Of a stretch of DNA of 56,074 nucleotides, positions 46,419-54,854 are shown one piece after another. The DNA is from Paracoccaceae bacterium (lineage in GTDB: Bacteria > Pseudomonadota > Alphaproteobacteria > Rhodobacterales > Rhodobacteraceae), in NCBI GenBank assembly GCA_030066855.1, contig JASJAU010000005.1, positions 1 through 56,074 on the forward strand, read 5' to 3'. A program made the translations under genes and the position numbers. How positions within the stretch are numbered: position 1 is the stretch's first letter; every line of letters starts with the position of its first letter. Below the pieces are notes generated by a model. That model did not search any database, was not told where the DNA came from, and saw nothing but the letters and a program-made list of their open reading frames with translations.

Positions 46419-47330
46419 TCAAAGCGCAGCCAGCCGCGCCTCCTGCCGGGCCATCAGCGTCTCGATCTCTGCGATCGTGCCCCTCGAGAGCGACGGTCCC
46501 GGCGCCCGCACCTTGTCGTGGCGGATCGCGCCGCGCTTGGCGAGCGTGTATTTGCGGATCGCGAGGCCGAGCCCAGGCTGCGCCTCGTAGCGGATCATCG
46601 GCATATAGGCGTCAAAGACATCCCGCGCGCGGGCCTCGTCGCCGGAGGTCATGAGGTTGACGACTTGCGCCATCATCTCCGGATAGGCGAACCCTGTCAT
46701 GGCGCCGTCGGCGCCTCGCAGCATCTCTTCAAGCAGATAAAGGCCGCCATTGCCGCAAAGGATCGAAATACGCCGCGCCCCAGCGCCCGAGGCCTTGCGC
46801 AGCGCGGCGATCTTCTCAAGTCCTGGCCAGTCCTCGTGTTTGAGCATCACGCAGTTCGGGCAGTCCGCGACGATGCGCAGGATCACGTCCGGGTCGATCT
46901 GAACGCCTGTCGCAAGAGGAAAATCCTGAAGTACCCAGGGAGTCTCGCCCAAACGCTCGGCGATGGCGCGGAAGTAGCCCGCGATCTGCGCGTCGGTCTT
47001 CAAACCGCCGGGCGGCGCGACCATCACTCCTGCGGCGCCGTTGTCCATCGCGACCTCGGTCAGGGCTTCAATCGCGGCGAAGCCCGGGGCGGAGACGCCA
47101 ACGACCACAGGCACATTCGCGCGGGCACAGATGCGCTCGATCACAATGCGCGATTCCTCGGCCGTGAGCTTTCCCGCTTCGCCCATCATGCCAAGGATAG
47201 TGAGACCCGTGGCGCCCTTCTCCAGGTAGAAGTCCGTCAGGCGGTCCAGACCCTCCACATCCAGCGCGCCGTCCGGCAGGAAGGGCGTCGCGGAAATGGT
47301 GAAGACGCCAGCGGCGCTCTCGTCAAGCAT
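46419..47330 (-). CDS. DapA-like (DHDPS/NAL family) lyase or hydratase
   Basis: 303-aa TIM-barrel protein. The Schiff-base lysine is K164 (CVMLKHED). The GTTGE loop is altered to GMMGEAG, and the YNVP motif that holds the catalytic tyrosine of dihydrodipicolinate synthase reads LQDFP, so it is not a true DapA. It may be an aldolase, dehydratase or hydrolase of this superfamily. ATG 47330 starts 8 bases inside the racemase gene. It is the final gene of the four-gene operon with the cyclic amidase. Confidence 0.85.
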   Translation of the reverse strand: MLDESAAGVFTISATPFLPDGALDVEGLDRLTDFYLEKGATGLTILGMMGEAGKLTAEESRIVIERICARANVPVVVGVSAPGFAAIEALTEVAMDNGAAGVMVAPPGGLKTDAQIAGYFRAIAERLGETPWVLQDFPLATGVQIDPDVILRIVADCPNCVMLKHEDWPGLEKIAALRKASGAGARRISILCGNGGLYLLEEMLRGADGAMTGFAYPEMMAQVVNLMTSGDEARARDVFDAYMPMIRYEAQPGLGLAIRKYTLAKRGAIRHDKVRAPGPSLSRGTIAEIETLMARQEARLAAL

Positions 47331-47997
47331 TCTCGGTCTCCGGTTGATGGGCGAGCTGAAGCGTAATGCGGCCAAGCGCCATAGCAACGGCGACCTGGCA
47401 TGGGTCGATCACCGGTCGCCTCACCAGCCGCTCCAGCCTTTTGCGATACCGCGCCATGCCGGCGCAACCCAGGATGAGGACATCGGCGCAGTCCTGTTCA
47501 ACAAGCGTGCGGGCGACCTCTGCCATCCGCTCCGCCGTCTTTCGCTCATTGGCCAGATCAGTAACCGACAGACCGAGCGGCCGATCCCCGGCGACACGGG
47601 AGGAGACGCCCATGGCGGCGAAGGCCTTGAGATGGCGCTCGACGGAGGCCTCTCCGATCGCGATCACGCCGAACTTGTCGCCCAGCGTCAGGGCCTCGGA
47701 CACGGCCGCTTCACGGATGCCGATGACGGGGACGGCGGTCATCGCCCGCAGCTCCGCCGCGCCGGGATCGCTGAAGCAGGCGACGACGAAACCTGTAGCG
47801 TCCTGTAAGCCCGAAGCTAGCCGAAGCGTGGGCGCGACGACCTCTCTGATATGCGCGTCGGTCTCCACCCCCGGGGGGCCCTCGGCGAGCGTCAGGCAGG
47901 ACACCGGATGTCCCCAGGCGCGCATGGGATCGACCGCCTTGCCGATGCCCTCTGTCACCTCTTCGGTCGAGTTCGGATTGATGACGTAGAGCGTCAT
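47323..47997 (-). CDS. Asp/Glu/hydantoin racemase family protein
   Basis: 224-aa two-cysteine racemase. It begins MTLYVINPNSTEEVT, a hydantoin-racemase-type start. The catalytic pair is C74 (VVACFSDPG) and C177 (LILGCAGMA), both present. Next to a dihydropyrimidinase-like enzyme, racemisation of a 5-substituted hydantoin is a reasonable proposal; a maleate isomerase or Asp racemase activity is the alternative. It overlaps VOC by 4 bases (ATGA) and the DapA-like gene by 8. Confidence 0.85.
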   Translation of the reverse strand: MTLYVINPNSTEEVTEGIGKAVDPMRAWGHPVSCLTLAEGPPGVETDAHIREVVAPTLRLASGLQDATGFVVACFSDPGAAELRAMTAVPVIGIREAAVSEALTLGDKFGVIAIGEASVERHLKAFAAMGVSSRVAGDRPLGLSVTDLANERKTAERMAEVARTLVEQDCADVLILGCAGMARYRKRLERLVRRPVIDPCQVAVAMALGRITLQLAHQPETENA

Positions 47998-48380
47998 GCG
48001 CCCGCTCGCGTGGGGCTGTGAACCTCGATCTGGTAACCCTCTGGATCGTAGAAGACAAAAGCGCGGATGCCGATCTCATCGTTCTGGAACATCTCGCTCA
48101 GACCGTCGATCGCCTGTTCCTTCGCCCAGGCATACCAGCCATCGGCATCCTCGACGCGAAGGCAGATCTGCACGCATTTGTTCTCTTGCCAGTTGTTCAT
48201 GCCTTTCCGCTCGTCGACCAGGCCGACATGCGCGCCTTCGGTGATCCGGAAGATCTTCGCCCAGCCCTGATCAATCACAAGCGGGAGGCCCAGCGTTTCA
48301 GCATAGAACCTCTCTGCCGTTACGAGATCCCGGTAGTAGAGAAAGGTGATCGCCAGGGTCGGCGCGGATGGCGGTGTCAT
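47994..48380 (-). CDS. VOC (glyoxalase/bleomycin-resistance) superfamily protein
   Basis: 128-aa single-module protein: ITFLYYRDLVTAERFYAETLG at the front (19-residue core of the first beta-alpha unit) and FVFYDPEGYQIEVHSP at the end, both classical VOC motifs; His and Glu for a metal site may be contributed by the HVGLVDE and QIEVHS segments. Function in the operon is unknown: epimerase, isomerase or binding protein. ATG 48380 overlaps the amidohydrolase stop. Confidence 0.8.
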   Translation of the reverse strand: MTPPSAPTLAITFLYYRDLVTAERFYAETLGLPLVIDQGWAKIFRITEGAHVGLVDERKGMNNWQENKCVQICLRVEDADGWYAWAKEQAIDGLSEMFQNDEIGIRAFVFYDPEGYQIEVHSPTRAGA

Positions 48381-49813
48381 GATGTAGCCTCCAGATATTC
48401 CGACGCTGGCTCCGCGGCGGTTGTGACGCCAAGCGCGTCTCGCCTGATCCAGCGACCGGTCCCGTAACTCCCGGCGAAAGCGCCGTTCTCGACAATCGCC
48501 TTCCCACGCAGGAAAACAGTCTCCGGCCACCCTTGGATCGTCCGACCCTCCCAAGGATTGTAACCGACGTTGTCGTGCAGATCGTCCGCGTCGAAGGTGA
48601 CCGTCCTGTCCGGGTCCCACACGGTGATGTCGGCGTCGAAGCCTGGCGCGATCTGGCCTTTTCTGGGCAGCCCGTGAATTCGGGCGGGCGCTGTGGCGGT
48701 CAAGTTGACGAACTCGGTCGGCGAGAGCAGCCTGCGCGAGAAGGCGGCGTCGAAGATCAGCGGCATCCGCACTTCGAGGCCGGGCAGGCCGTTGGCGATC
48801 TGGCCGAAATTCGGGGTGTCGCCATGCGCCAGTTTCCCCGTCTCATCAAAGCGATAGGGCGCGTGGTCGGATGAGATGAGGTCGAGCGACCCGTCCGCCA
48901 GACCCTCCCACAGAGCCGTCTGATCCGCCGGTCGGCGCTGCGGGGGAGAGCACATCCACTTGGCGCCCTCCAATCCGTCGCGCTGCAAAGCCGAGGCATC
49001 CATGAAGAGGTAATGCGGGCACGTCTCGGCCCAAACCGGTACACCCCGAGCTCTGGCATTGCGGACCGCCTCGACGCCCTCGGAGGTGGAGATGTGAAAG
49101 AGCATGATCGGCGTCGCGAAGAACTCGGCGAAGCGGATCATCCGCTCGACCGCGTCGATTTCCGCCAGTCTCGGATGCGAGGTGGCGTGATGCTCCGGCC
49201 GGACCTTGCCGGAGGCGATCAACCGATCTTTCGTCCACCCGATAAGCCCGTCGTTCTCGGCATGGACGCAAACCAGGGCGCCTTCGGCCTTGGCGACAGA
49301 AATCACCTCGCAGATTTCCCGGTCGGTGAGCTGAATGGCGTAAGTGGTGAAAACCTTGATCGAGCGGTGTCCGGCGCGAATAAGGGCGGCGAGGTCGTCA
49401 AGCGCCGCAGGCGCCGACAGATCGGACACGATCATATGGAACGCGTGATCGATGGCCGCTCCGCGCTTCGCCGCCGTCGCATAGCTGTCCATCGCGTCGG
49501 AGAGCCGCTGACCCGGAAGCTGGGGCATGTGGCTGACGACAGTCGTCGTGCCGCCAATTGCGGCGGAGCGTGTCGCCGTCTCAAACGTGTCGGCGCACAT
49601 CAGCCCCATGCCTGACATCTGCTCGATGTGGCTGTGGACGTCGACGCCGCCGGGGGTGACGACCTTCCCGCCGCAGTCGATCTCGGTCAACGCCGTCCCG
49701 CCGACATCTCCCACGGCGCCGATCCGCCCGCCGCGAATGGCGATGTCCGCGATCTCGTTCGAGTTCGCGCTGATGACGCGCCCGCCGCGCAGGACAAGAT
49801 CGTAGGTCTCCAT
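48377..49813 (-). CDS. Dihydropyrimidinase/hydantoinase-family cyclic amidase
   Basis: 478-aa amidohydrolase. Metal ligands are H59 and H61 (VDVHSHIEQ), the carboxylated lysine K152 (SIKVFTTY), H183 (CVHAEN), a histidine in MLFHIST and the aspartate in ISSDHAPY. Tyr157 after the lysine fits the hydantoinase/dihydropyrimidinase substrate site, though allantoinase-like activity cannot be ruled out. It is the first gene of the operon and is divergent from the DUF1330 gene. Confidence 0.88.
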   Translation of the reverse strand: METYDLVLRGGRVISANSNEIADIAIRGGRIGAVGDVGGTALTEIDCGGKVVTPGGVDVHSHIEQMSGMGLMCADTFETATRSAAIGGTTTVVSHMPQLPGQRLSDAMDSYATAAKRGAAIDHAFHMIVSDLSAPAALDDLAALIRAGHRSIKVFTTYAIQLTDREICEVISVAKAEGALVCVHAENDGLIGWTKDRLIASGKVRPEHHATSHPRLAEIDAVERMIRFAEFFATPIMLFHISTSEGVEAVRNARARGVPVWAETCPHYLFMDASALQRDGLEGAKWMCSPPQRRPADQTALWEGLADGSLDLISSDHAPYRFDETGKLAHGDTPNFGQIANGLPGLEVRMPLIFDAAFSRRLLSPTEFVNLTATAPARIHGLPRKGQIAPGFDADITVWDPDRTVTFDADDLHDNVGYNPWEGRTIQGWPETVFLRGKAIVENGAFAGSYGTGRWIRRDALGVTTAAEPASEYLEATS

Positions 49814-49944
49814 ATCTGCGTTAGACCAGCGGGGGAGGGGCGCCGCAAGGCCGCGCGAGACGCCACTGCTGAAGTCGGTGACAATCGTTGGAAAGCCCCT
49901 TAGGTCACAACAGAAACCCGCAGAGATCTTGGAAAGGAACGCGC

Positions 49945-50235
49945 ATGCCCAAAGGTTACCTCATTTGCCATATCACGGTGACGGATCCGGAACGCTATCC
50001 CGAGTATATCCGGCGCGACACGCCTATCCTCGAAGCGCATGGCGCCAAGTTCGTCGTGCGTGGCGGCACATCGGAAACACTGGAGGGCGAGGCGCACAAA
50101 CGGCATGTCGTGATTGAGTTTCCCAGCTACGAGGCGGCGCTCGCGGCCTACAACGACCCCGCCTATCAGGAAGTCGCCGAAATCCGGCGCGCGTCGGCGG
50201 AGAGCACGGTGATCGTGGTCGAAGGCGCCGGCTAG
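49945..50235 (+). CDS. DUF1330 family protein
   Basis: 96-aa protein with a ferredoxin-like (dimeric alpha-beta barrel) fold: GYLICHITVTDPERYPEYI, HGAKFVVRGGTSETLEG, VVIEFPSYEAALAAYNDPAYQ. The family has no fixed function. ATG 49945 is preceded by GGAAAGGAACGC. It lies 131 bases from the divergent amidohydrolase and may share regulation with that operon. Confidence 0.85.
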   Translation: MPKGYLICHITVTDPERYPEYIRRDTPILEAHGAKFVVRGGTSETLEGEAHKRHVVIEFPSYEAALAAYNDPAYQEVAEIRRASAESTVIVVEGAG

Positions 50236-50236
50236 G

Positions 50237-50257
50237 CCGGGAGTATCCCGCTCCCGG
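50237..50257 (+). terminator. Possible terminator hairpin after the DUF1330 gene
   Basis: CCGGGAG (50237-50243) and CTCCCGG (50251-50257) can pair around a 7-base loop directly after the stop. No T-run follows, so it is at best a weak or factor-dependent terminator. Confidence 0.35.
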
Positions 50258-50366
50258 GCGCTCTACCTAAAAATGAAAAAAGGCGTGGTCATTCGCGTAA
50301 TGAACGTGCATCCTTCCCCAAAGGCAGGACGCTCAGGCGGCGTCTTGACCTATAAGGGAACGCGCG

Positions 50367-53300
50367 ATGCCTGAAGACAATTATGCCGATCTCGGCCAGC
50401 TTGACGCTGGCCCGATCGTGGTTGGCGTCGGCGCCTCGGCCGGCGGTCTGGACGCTTTTCAGAACCTTCTGAGCGCGCTCCCCGAAGGCCATGGCCTCGC
50501 CCTGATACTCGTCCAGCATCTTGACCCGGATCACGAGAGCCTTCTGTCCGAGCTCTTGTCAAAAAAGACCTCAACGCCGATTAGCTCGGCGGCGGACAAC
50601 ATGCCTGTCGAGCCCGGGAACATCTATCTGATCCCGCCCGGCGAATTCCTGACGATCGAAGATGGAAAGCTCCGCCTGACCGAGATGTCGAAGCCGCGCG
50701 GGCTGCGCCGGCCAATCGACAAATTCTTCGAAAGTCTCGCCATGGATGTCGGACCGCGCGGCGTTGCCATCGTCCTTTCCGGCACCGGCTCGGACGGCAG
50801 CGTCGGTGTTCGCGCGGTGAAGGAGGCGGGGGGACTGGTCTTCATCCAGGATCCCAAGCAGGCTGAGTACAACGGCATGCCGAACAGCGCGATCGAGACC
50901 GGGGCCGACGACATCATCCTGCCCGCGCAAGACATGGTCGACGTGATCAGCGACTTCTTCTCGATCCGCAGCGATCTGGAGCCGTCCGTGCTGTCGGATT
51001 CCGAGTTCATCGAGCGGGTGGCCAAACACGTCCGCTACCGGACAGGCCACGATTTCCGCCAGTACAAACAGGCGACCTTTCTCCGCCGGATCGCGGTTCG
51101 GATGTCCGTGTTGGGCCTGACAGACCCGAACGCTTACCTCAAAGAGCTGATCTCGAACAAAGGTGAGGCGGCCAAGCTTTTTCGGGACCTGCTGATCAAT
51201 GTCACGAGTTTCTTCCGCGATCCCAACGCCTTCGAGGCGCTTCAGGCCAATGTGATCCGCGAGATCGTGCAGGACAAGGGCGCGGGTGACGAAGTGCGCG
51301 TCTGGGTGCCGGGATGTTCCACGGGGCAGGAGGCCTTCACCATCGCGATGCAGATCGCCGATGAACTGGAGCGCGTGGACAGCAGCGCGAAAGTTGCCGT
51401 CTTCGCGACCGACATTGACGAGGACGCGCTTCGGATCGCCCGGAAGGCGGCCTATCCGAACTCGATCATCGATGAGGTGCCGGAGGCCTTTCTCACACGG
51501 TATTTCACGCCAACATCAGACGGATACGAGGCAACGCCGGCGCTCCGCGAGATGGTGCGGTTTTCGAACCAGAGCATCATCAAGGACCCGCCGTTCTCTC
51601 GGATCGATCTGGTGTCTTGTCGGAACGTGACGATCTACTTCGAGAACGATCTTCAGGACTTCGTCCTGACCGTGTTTCACTACGCGCTTTCAGACGGCGG
51701 CTGCCTGTTCCTCGGGCCGAGCGAGACGCCGCGCATCCTCGACGATCTCTTCACCCCGATCGACGGGCGCATGCGGATTTTCCAGCGCCGGCCAGGGCCC
51801 GCTCGTCGCCTGAACTTCCCGAACCACTCCTCCGGGACCACTATTCTTGCCGATCGCGCCGCCGATGTGGAGATCGAGGACATGCGCCGCGATCCGTTGG
51901 CGCATCCGATCATCGCGAAGTTCTCTCCGCCGTTTCTGATCACCGACTCTGAGGGCAAGCTCAGCTACTCCTCGGGACGGGCGGCCCGGTATCTCCGGAT
52001 AAAACCCGGGTCCACCCGGATGCAGGCGACCCAGCTTATTGTCCCGGAACTGGAGCCGTCGCTCAGGCGGCTGCTCGTTAAAGGCGCGAAGGCCGAGCAA
52101 TACCGCGAGATCGAGTTTCGCGGCGCCATTGACGGCAAAGCGGCGCGAGTCGTTCTCGCCATCGAGCCGCTCGATAACGGCTCGCAGCTCATCGTCATCG
52201 ACGACCGGCTGGACATAGTTGACGAGCGCCCCATCCTCGATCAATCTGGCCAGTCCGACAGTGTTGAGTACACGCGCGAACTTGAGATCGAGCTGGAGCG
52301 GGCGCGCGAGACCGTTCGGACGACCATTGAGGAGTTGGAGACATCGAACGAGGAGCTGAAGAGCTCCAACGAAGAGATGATGTCGATGAACGAGGAGCTC
52401 CAGTCGGCGAACGAAGAGCTCTCGACCACTAACGACGAGTTGCAGGACAAGATCGCCGAGCTGCGAGACGCCAATCAGGACATGGCGAACCTGATGCGGT
52501 CCACGCGCGTCATGACGATCTTTCTCGATGAAGAGCTGCGGCTCAGGTTCTTCACGCCGGAGTCGCGCAAGGCGTTCCGCTTTGTCGATACCGACAAGGG
52601 CCGGCCCATCGACCATATCGGCAGCGATATCGATATGGACCTGCTGGTCAGCCGGTGTCGCGAGGTGCTTGAGAAAGGCGAGCGCGTCGAGGATGAGGTC
52701 GCCTCTCAAGACGGGCGGCACGAATACCTTCTGGATGTCGAGCCCTATTCCGGAGGGCGTGGCGGCAACTCAAGCGGCATCGTTTGCACGCTGACGGATG
52801 TCACGCCGCTCCGGCGGGCTATTTCCGTCGCTCAGGCCGAACGCGAGGCGTCCCAGCGCTCACTGGCCGAGATCGAGCAGCTCTATCTCGTCAGCCCGCA
52901 GGCCATCGCGCTTTTGTCGCCGGACATGACCTATCTGCGGGTCAACAAGCGCATGGCGGAGATCAACGGACTGGCGATCTCAGAGCACGTGGGCCAGAGG
53001 ATGCAGGACGTTGTCCCCGACCTTGCCGAGCAGATTGCCGGCGCCTTCCGTGTCGCCCGCGAGAACGGCGTCCCGGTTCTGTCCCGCCAGATCGAGGGCA
53101 AGACTCCTGCCAGTGGCGATGAGCGGCGGCTCTTCCTTACCGACTGGTATCCGATCCGCAGCGAGGAGGAGATCGTGGCGGTCGGCGTGAACTTTCACGA
53201 CATCACGGAACAGACCGAGATGTCGGCGGAGCTGAAGCGTGTGATGCAGGAATTGCAGCACCGCGTGAAGAACATGCTCGCGAACGTGCTCGCGCTCGTG

Positions 53301-53852
53301 TCGCGGGCGCGGCGCGACGCGAAAATGGATGTCGCGGTGATCGATACGCTCTCGGCACGGATCAGCGCGCTCGCCCATACGCACAAAGTTCTGACGCAGG
53401 AGAACTGGCGTGCGGCCGACATCTACTCCCTGATCACGCCCGAGACCGAAGACATCTACGGCAAGGACCGCGTGACGCTGAAGGGCCCGGCGCTGAAGCT
53501 GAACGCCCGCGCCGCCCTGGCGATCGGCATGGCGATCCACGAGCTGGCGACGAACGCGGCCAAGTATGGCGCCTTCTCGGTCGACGAGGGCCACGTGACC
53601 CTGAGCTGGCTCAGGTTGGACGACGGGACGGAGGACAGAATTGTCTTCAACTGGACCGAGCGCGGCGGTCCGAAGGTCGAGAAGGGGGATCGGGTCGGGT
53701 TTGGAAGCCAATTGATCGTCTCGACCATCACCGGCAGCTTGCACGGAACCGTGGACATCGACTGGCGGCCTGAGGGGCTGCACGTCGAGATGTCCGTCCC
53801 CTACGATGAACTGAATACGGTCAAGGATGACGTCGTCTACGATTTTCTCTGA
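50367..53852 (+). CDS. CheB-CheR-PAS-HWE histidine kinase hybrid
   Basis: 1161-aa multidomain signalling protein without membrane segments. CheB-type methylesterase (about 15-195): GVGASAGGLDAFQ, LVQHLDPDHESLL and LSGTGSDGSVG keep the Ser-His-Asp triad. CheR-type methyltransferase (about 210-480): VPGCSTGQEAFTIAM near residue 314 and FSNQSIIKDPPFS. A long coiled coil (about 640-705) with repeated SNEEL-type heptads, then two PAS regions (about 710-815 and 840-955). The C-terminal kinase is of the HWE/HisKA_2 type: LQHRVKNMLANVLA near residue 963 and HELATNAAKYGAFS. The next gene, its probable response regulator, starts inside its last codons. Confidence 0.93.
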   Translation: MPEDNYADLGQLDAGPIVVGVGASAGGLDAFQNLLSALPEGHGLALILVQHLDPDHESLLSELLSKKTSTPISSAADNMPVEPGNIYLIPPGEFLTIEDGKLRLTEMSKPRGLRRPIDKFFESLAMDVGPRGVAIVLSGTGSDGSVGVRAVKEAGGLVFIQDPKQAEYNGMPNSAIETGADDIILPAQDMVDVISDFFSIRSDLEPSVLSDSEFIERVAKHVRYRTGHDFRQYKQATFLRRIAVRMSVLGLTDPNAYLKELISNKGEAAKLFRDLLINVTSFFRDPNAFEALQANVIREIVQDKGAGDEVRVWVPGCSTGQEAFTIAMQIADELERVDSSAKVAVFATDIDEDALRIARKAAYPNSIIDEVPEAFLTRYFTPTSDGYEATPALREMVRFSNQSIIKDPPFSRIDLVSCRNVTIYFENDLQDFVLTVFHYALSDGGCLFLGPSETPRILDDLFTPIDGRMRIFQRRPGPARRLNFPNHSSGTTILADRAADVEIEDMRRDPLAHPIIAKFSPPFLITDSEGKLSYSSGRAARYLRIKPGSTRMQATQLIVPELEPSLRRLLVKGAKAEQYREIEFRGAIDGKAARVVLAIEPLDNGSQLIVIDDRLDIVDERPILDQSGQSDSVEYTRELEIELERARETVRTTIEELETSNEELKSSNEEMMSMNEELQSANEELSTTNDELQDKIAELRDANQDMANLMRSTRVMTIFLDEELRLRFFTPESRKAFRFVDTDKGRPIDHIGSDIDMDLLVSRCREVLEKGERVEDEVASQDGRHEYLLDVEPYSGGRGGNSSGIVCTLTDVTPLRRAISVAQAEREASQRSLAEIEQLYLVSPQAIALLSPDMTYLRVNKRMAEINGLAISEHVGQRMQDVVPDLAEQIAGAFRVARENGVPVLSRQIEGKTPASGDERRLFLTDWYPIRSEEEIVAVGVNFHDITEQTEMSAELKRVMQELQHRVKNMLANVLALVSRARRDAKMDVAVIDTLSARISALAHTHKVLTQENWRAADIYSLITPETEDIYGKDRVTLKGPALKLNARAALAIGMAIHELATNAAKYGAFSVDEGHVTLSWLRLDDGTEDRIVFNWTERGGPKVEKGDRVGFGSQLIVSTITGSLHGTVDIDWRPEGLHVEMSVPYDELNTVKDDVVYDFL

Positions 53853-54198
53853 ACGCTCCGTGCTCTACGTCGAGGACGAAATCATCGTCGCCATCGAAAT
53901 CTCCGAACAGCTTCGCGAGATCGGGTTTCGGGAGGTGCGGGTCGCGCATACTTTGCGGACGGCGAACGAGTTGGTCGAGAACGCCTTGCCCGATGTCGCG
54001 CTGCTCGACGTGAATCTCGGTAACGGGGAGCGGACGACCGACCTTGGGATCGCTTTGCGCGAGAATGGCGTGAAGGTCGTCTTCGCGTCGAGCTACAACA
54101 AGACCGAGCTCAGCGAGCGGCTGCAGAGCTTTGCGTTCCTGGAAAAACCCATTGGCCGGCACGACGTCGAGGCGGCCCTGCGGTCGCTTCTGTCTTGA
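53827..54198 (+). CDS. Single-domain response regulator
   Basis: 123-aa receiver domain with no output part. Acidic pocket VEDE, phosphate acceptor in VALLDVNLGNG, the Thr/Ser position in FASSYNK and the lysine in FLEKPIG. It overlaps the preceding kinase gene by 26 bases, so coupled translation and partnership with that HWE kinase are very likely. It may relay phosphate or act as a stress-response regulator; targets unknown. Confidence 0.9.
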   Translation: MTSSTIFSERSVLYVEDEIIVAIEISEQLREIGFREVRVAHTLRTANELVENALPDVALLDVNLGNGERTTDLGIALRENGVKVVFASSYNKTELSERLQSFAFLEKPIGRHDVEAALRSLLS

Positions 54199-54200
54199 CC

Positions 54201-54230
54201 AAAAAAAATGGCGGGCCCGAGAGCCCGCCA
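54201..54230 (-). terminator. Terminator of phaP
   Basis: On the minus strand an 8-bp stem TGGCGGGC / GCCCGCCA (54209-54216 with 54223-54230) with a 6-base loop is followed by eight T residues (54201-54208 on the plus strand as A). It lies about 50 bases after the phaP stop and just beyond the convergent response regulator. Confidence 0.9.
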
Positions 54231-54278
54231 GTTGAGATGATGCCAACAGGGAGGAGTTGGCGATCAGGAACTTGTGAC

Positions 54279-54725
54279 TTACTTCGCGCCGGCCTTCTTG
54301 GCGGCAGCGGTCATGTCGTCGGTCGCTTTCTTGACGGCCTTCGTGGCTTCGTCGCCAATGTCTTTGCCAGCGGCCAGCATCAGTTCGACGGTTTCCATCT
54401 GAACTTTCTTGGCGACTTCAGCGAAGGCGGCCATCGACTCTGCGCTCATCTCGGCCTGAGCCGAAGCGAAATCGGTCATCGCTTTGGTGTAGTCGGCCGG
54501 ATCGTCCTTGGCGTTGGTGACGACGCCGAACTTGCCGAGCGTCGACTTGGTCCAGCCAGCGGAAATCTCGGTGGACTTCTCAGCGGCTTCCAGAACGACT
54601 TTCGACATCTTGTCGGCAAAGGTCGCCTGGGTTTTGAAAGCATCGGTCATCGCGCCGGTGTCAACCGGGAACGCTCCCATCATGTCTTTCATCAGCTTGG
54701 TGTAATCGTTGCTAGCTTTTGCCAT
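54279..54725 (-). CDS. phaP: Phasin family protein, PHA granule-associated
   Basis: 148-aa helical, alanine- and lysine-rich protein: MAKASNDYTKLMKDMMGAF, FADKMSKVVLEAAEKSTEIS, MTDFASAQAEMSAESMAAF, and a C-terminus TDDMTAAAKKAGAK. This matches the phasin family, which coats polyhydroxyalkanoate granules. The adjacent phaC confirms the context. It has its own promoter with two PhaR-type sites and its own terminator. Confidence 0.92.
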   Translation of the reverse strand: MAKASNDYTKLMKDMMGAFPVDTGAMTDAFKTQATFADKMSKVVLEAAEKSTEISAGWTKSTLGKFGVVTNAKDDPADYTKAMTDFASAQAEMSAESMAAFAEVAKKVQMETVELMLAAGKDIGDEATKAVKKATDDMTAAAKKAGAK

Positions 54726-54776
54726 CGTCTCTCTCCAAATATCGCGGGGGTCGTCCCGTTTTCTGCGTCTGCATCA

Positions 54777-54805
54777 TAGATAATTGCTGCGCCGCAGAAT
54801 ATCAA
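54777..54805 (-). promoter_or_regulatory. Promoter of phaP
   Basis: On the minus strand TTGATA (54800-54805) and TATCTA (54777-54782) are exactly 17 bases apart, a close match to the housekeeping consensus; the start codon is about 50 bases on. One PhaR-type palindrome fills the spacer. Confidence 0.75.
54787..54797. promoter_or_regulatory. PhaR-type operator, site 1
   Basis: CTGC-GCC-GCAG, matching the CTGC-N3-GCAG target I recall for PhaR of Rhodobacter and Paracoccus. It sits between the -35 and -10 elements of the phaP promoter, so a bound repressor would block RNA polymerase. Confidence 0.75.
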
Positions 54806-54814
54806 GTCTTATTG

Positions 54815-54825
54815 CTGCAATGCAG
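54815..54825. promoter_or_regulatory. PhaR-type operator, site 2
   Basis: CTGC-AAT-GCAG, embedded in the longer palindrome-like TTGCTGCAATGCAGCAA (54812-54828). It lies just upstream of the -35 element; the centres of the two sites are 28 bases apart. Confidence 0.75.
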
Positions 54826-54854
54826 CAAAAAAGAAAACCCAGATATTCAGTGCT

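Noticed and set aside
45435-47366. A 643-codon open frame on the plus strand across mipZ and the DapA-like gene
   Set aside because: It is antisense to two well-supported genes, its composition (very many Arg, His, Asp and Gln residues) is that of a shadow frame in high-GC DNA, and no domain is seen.
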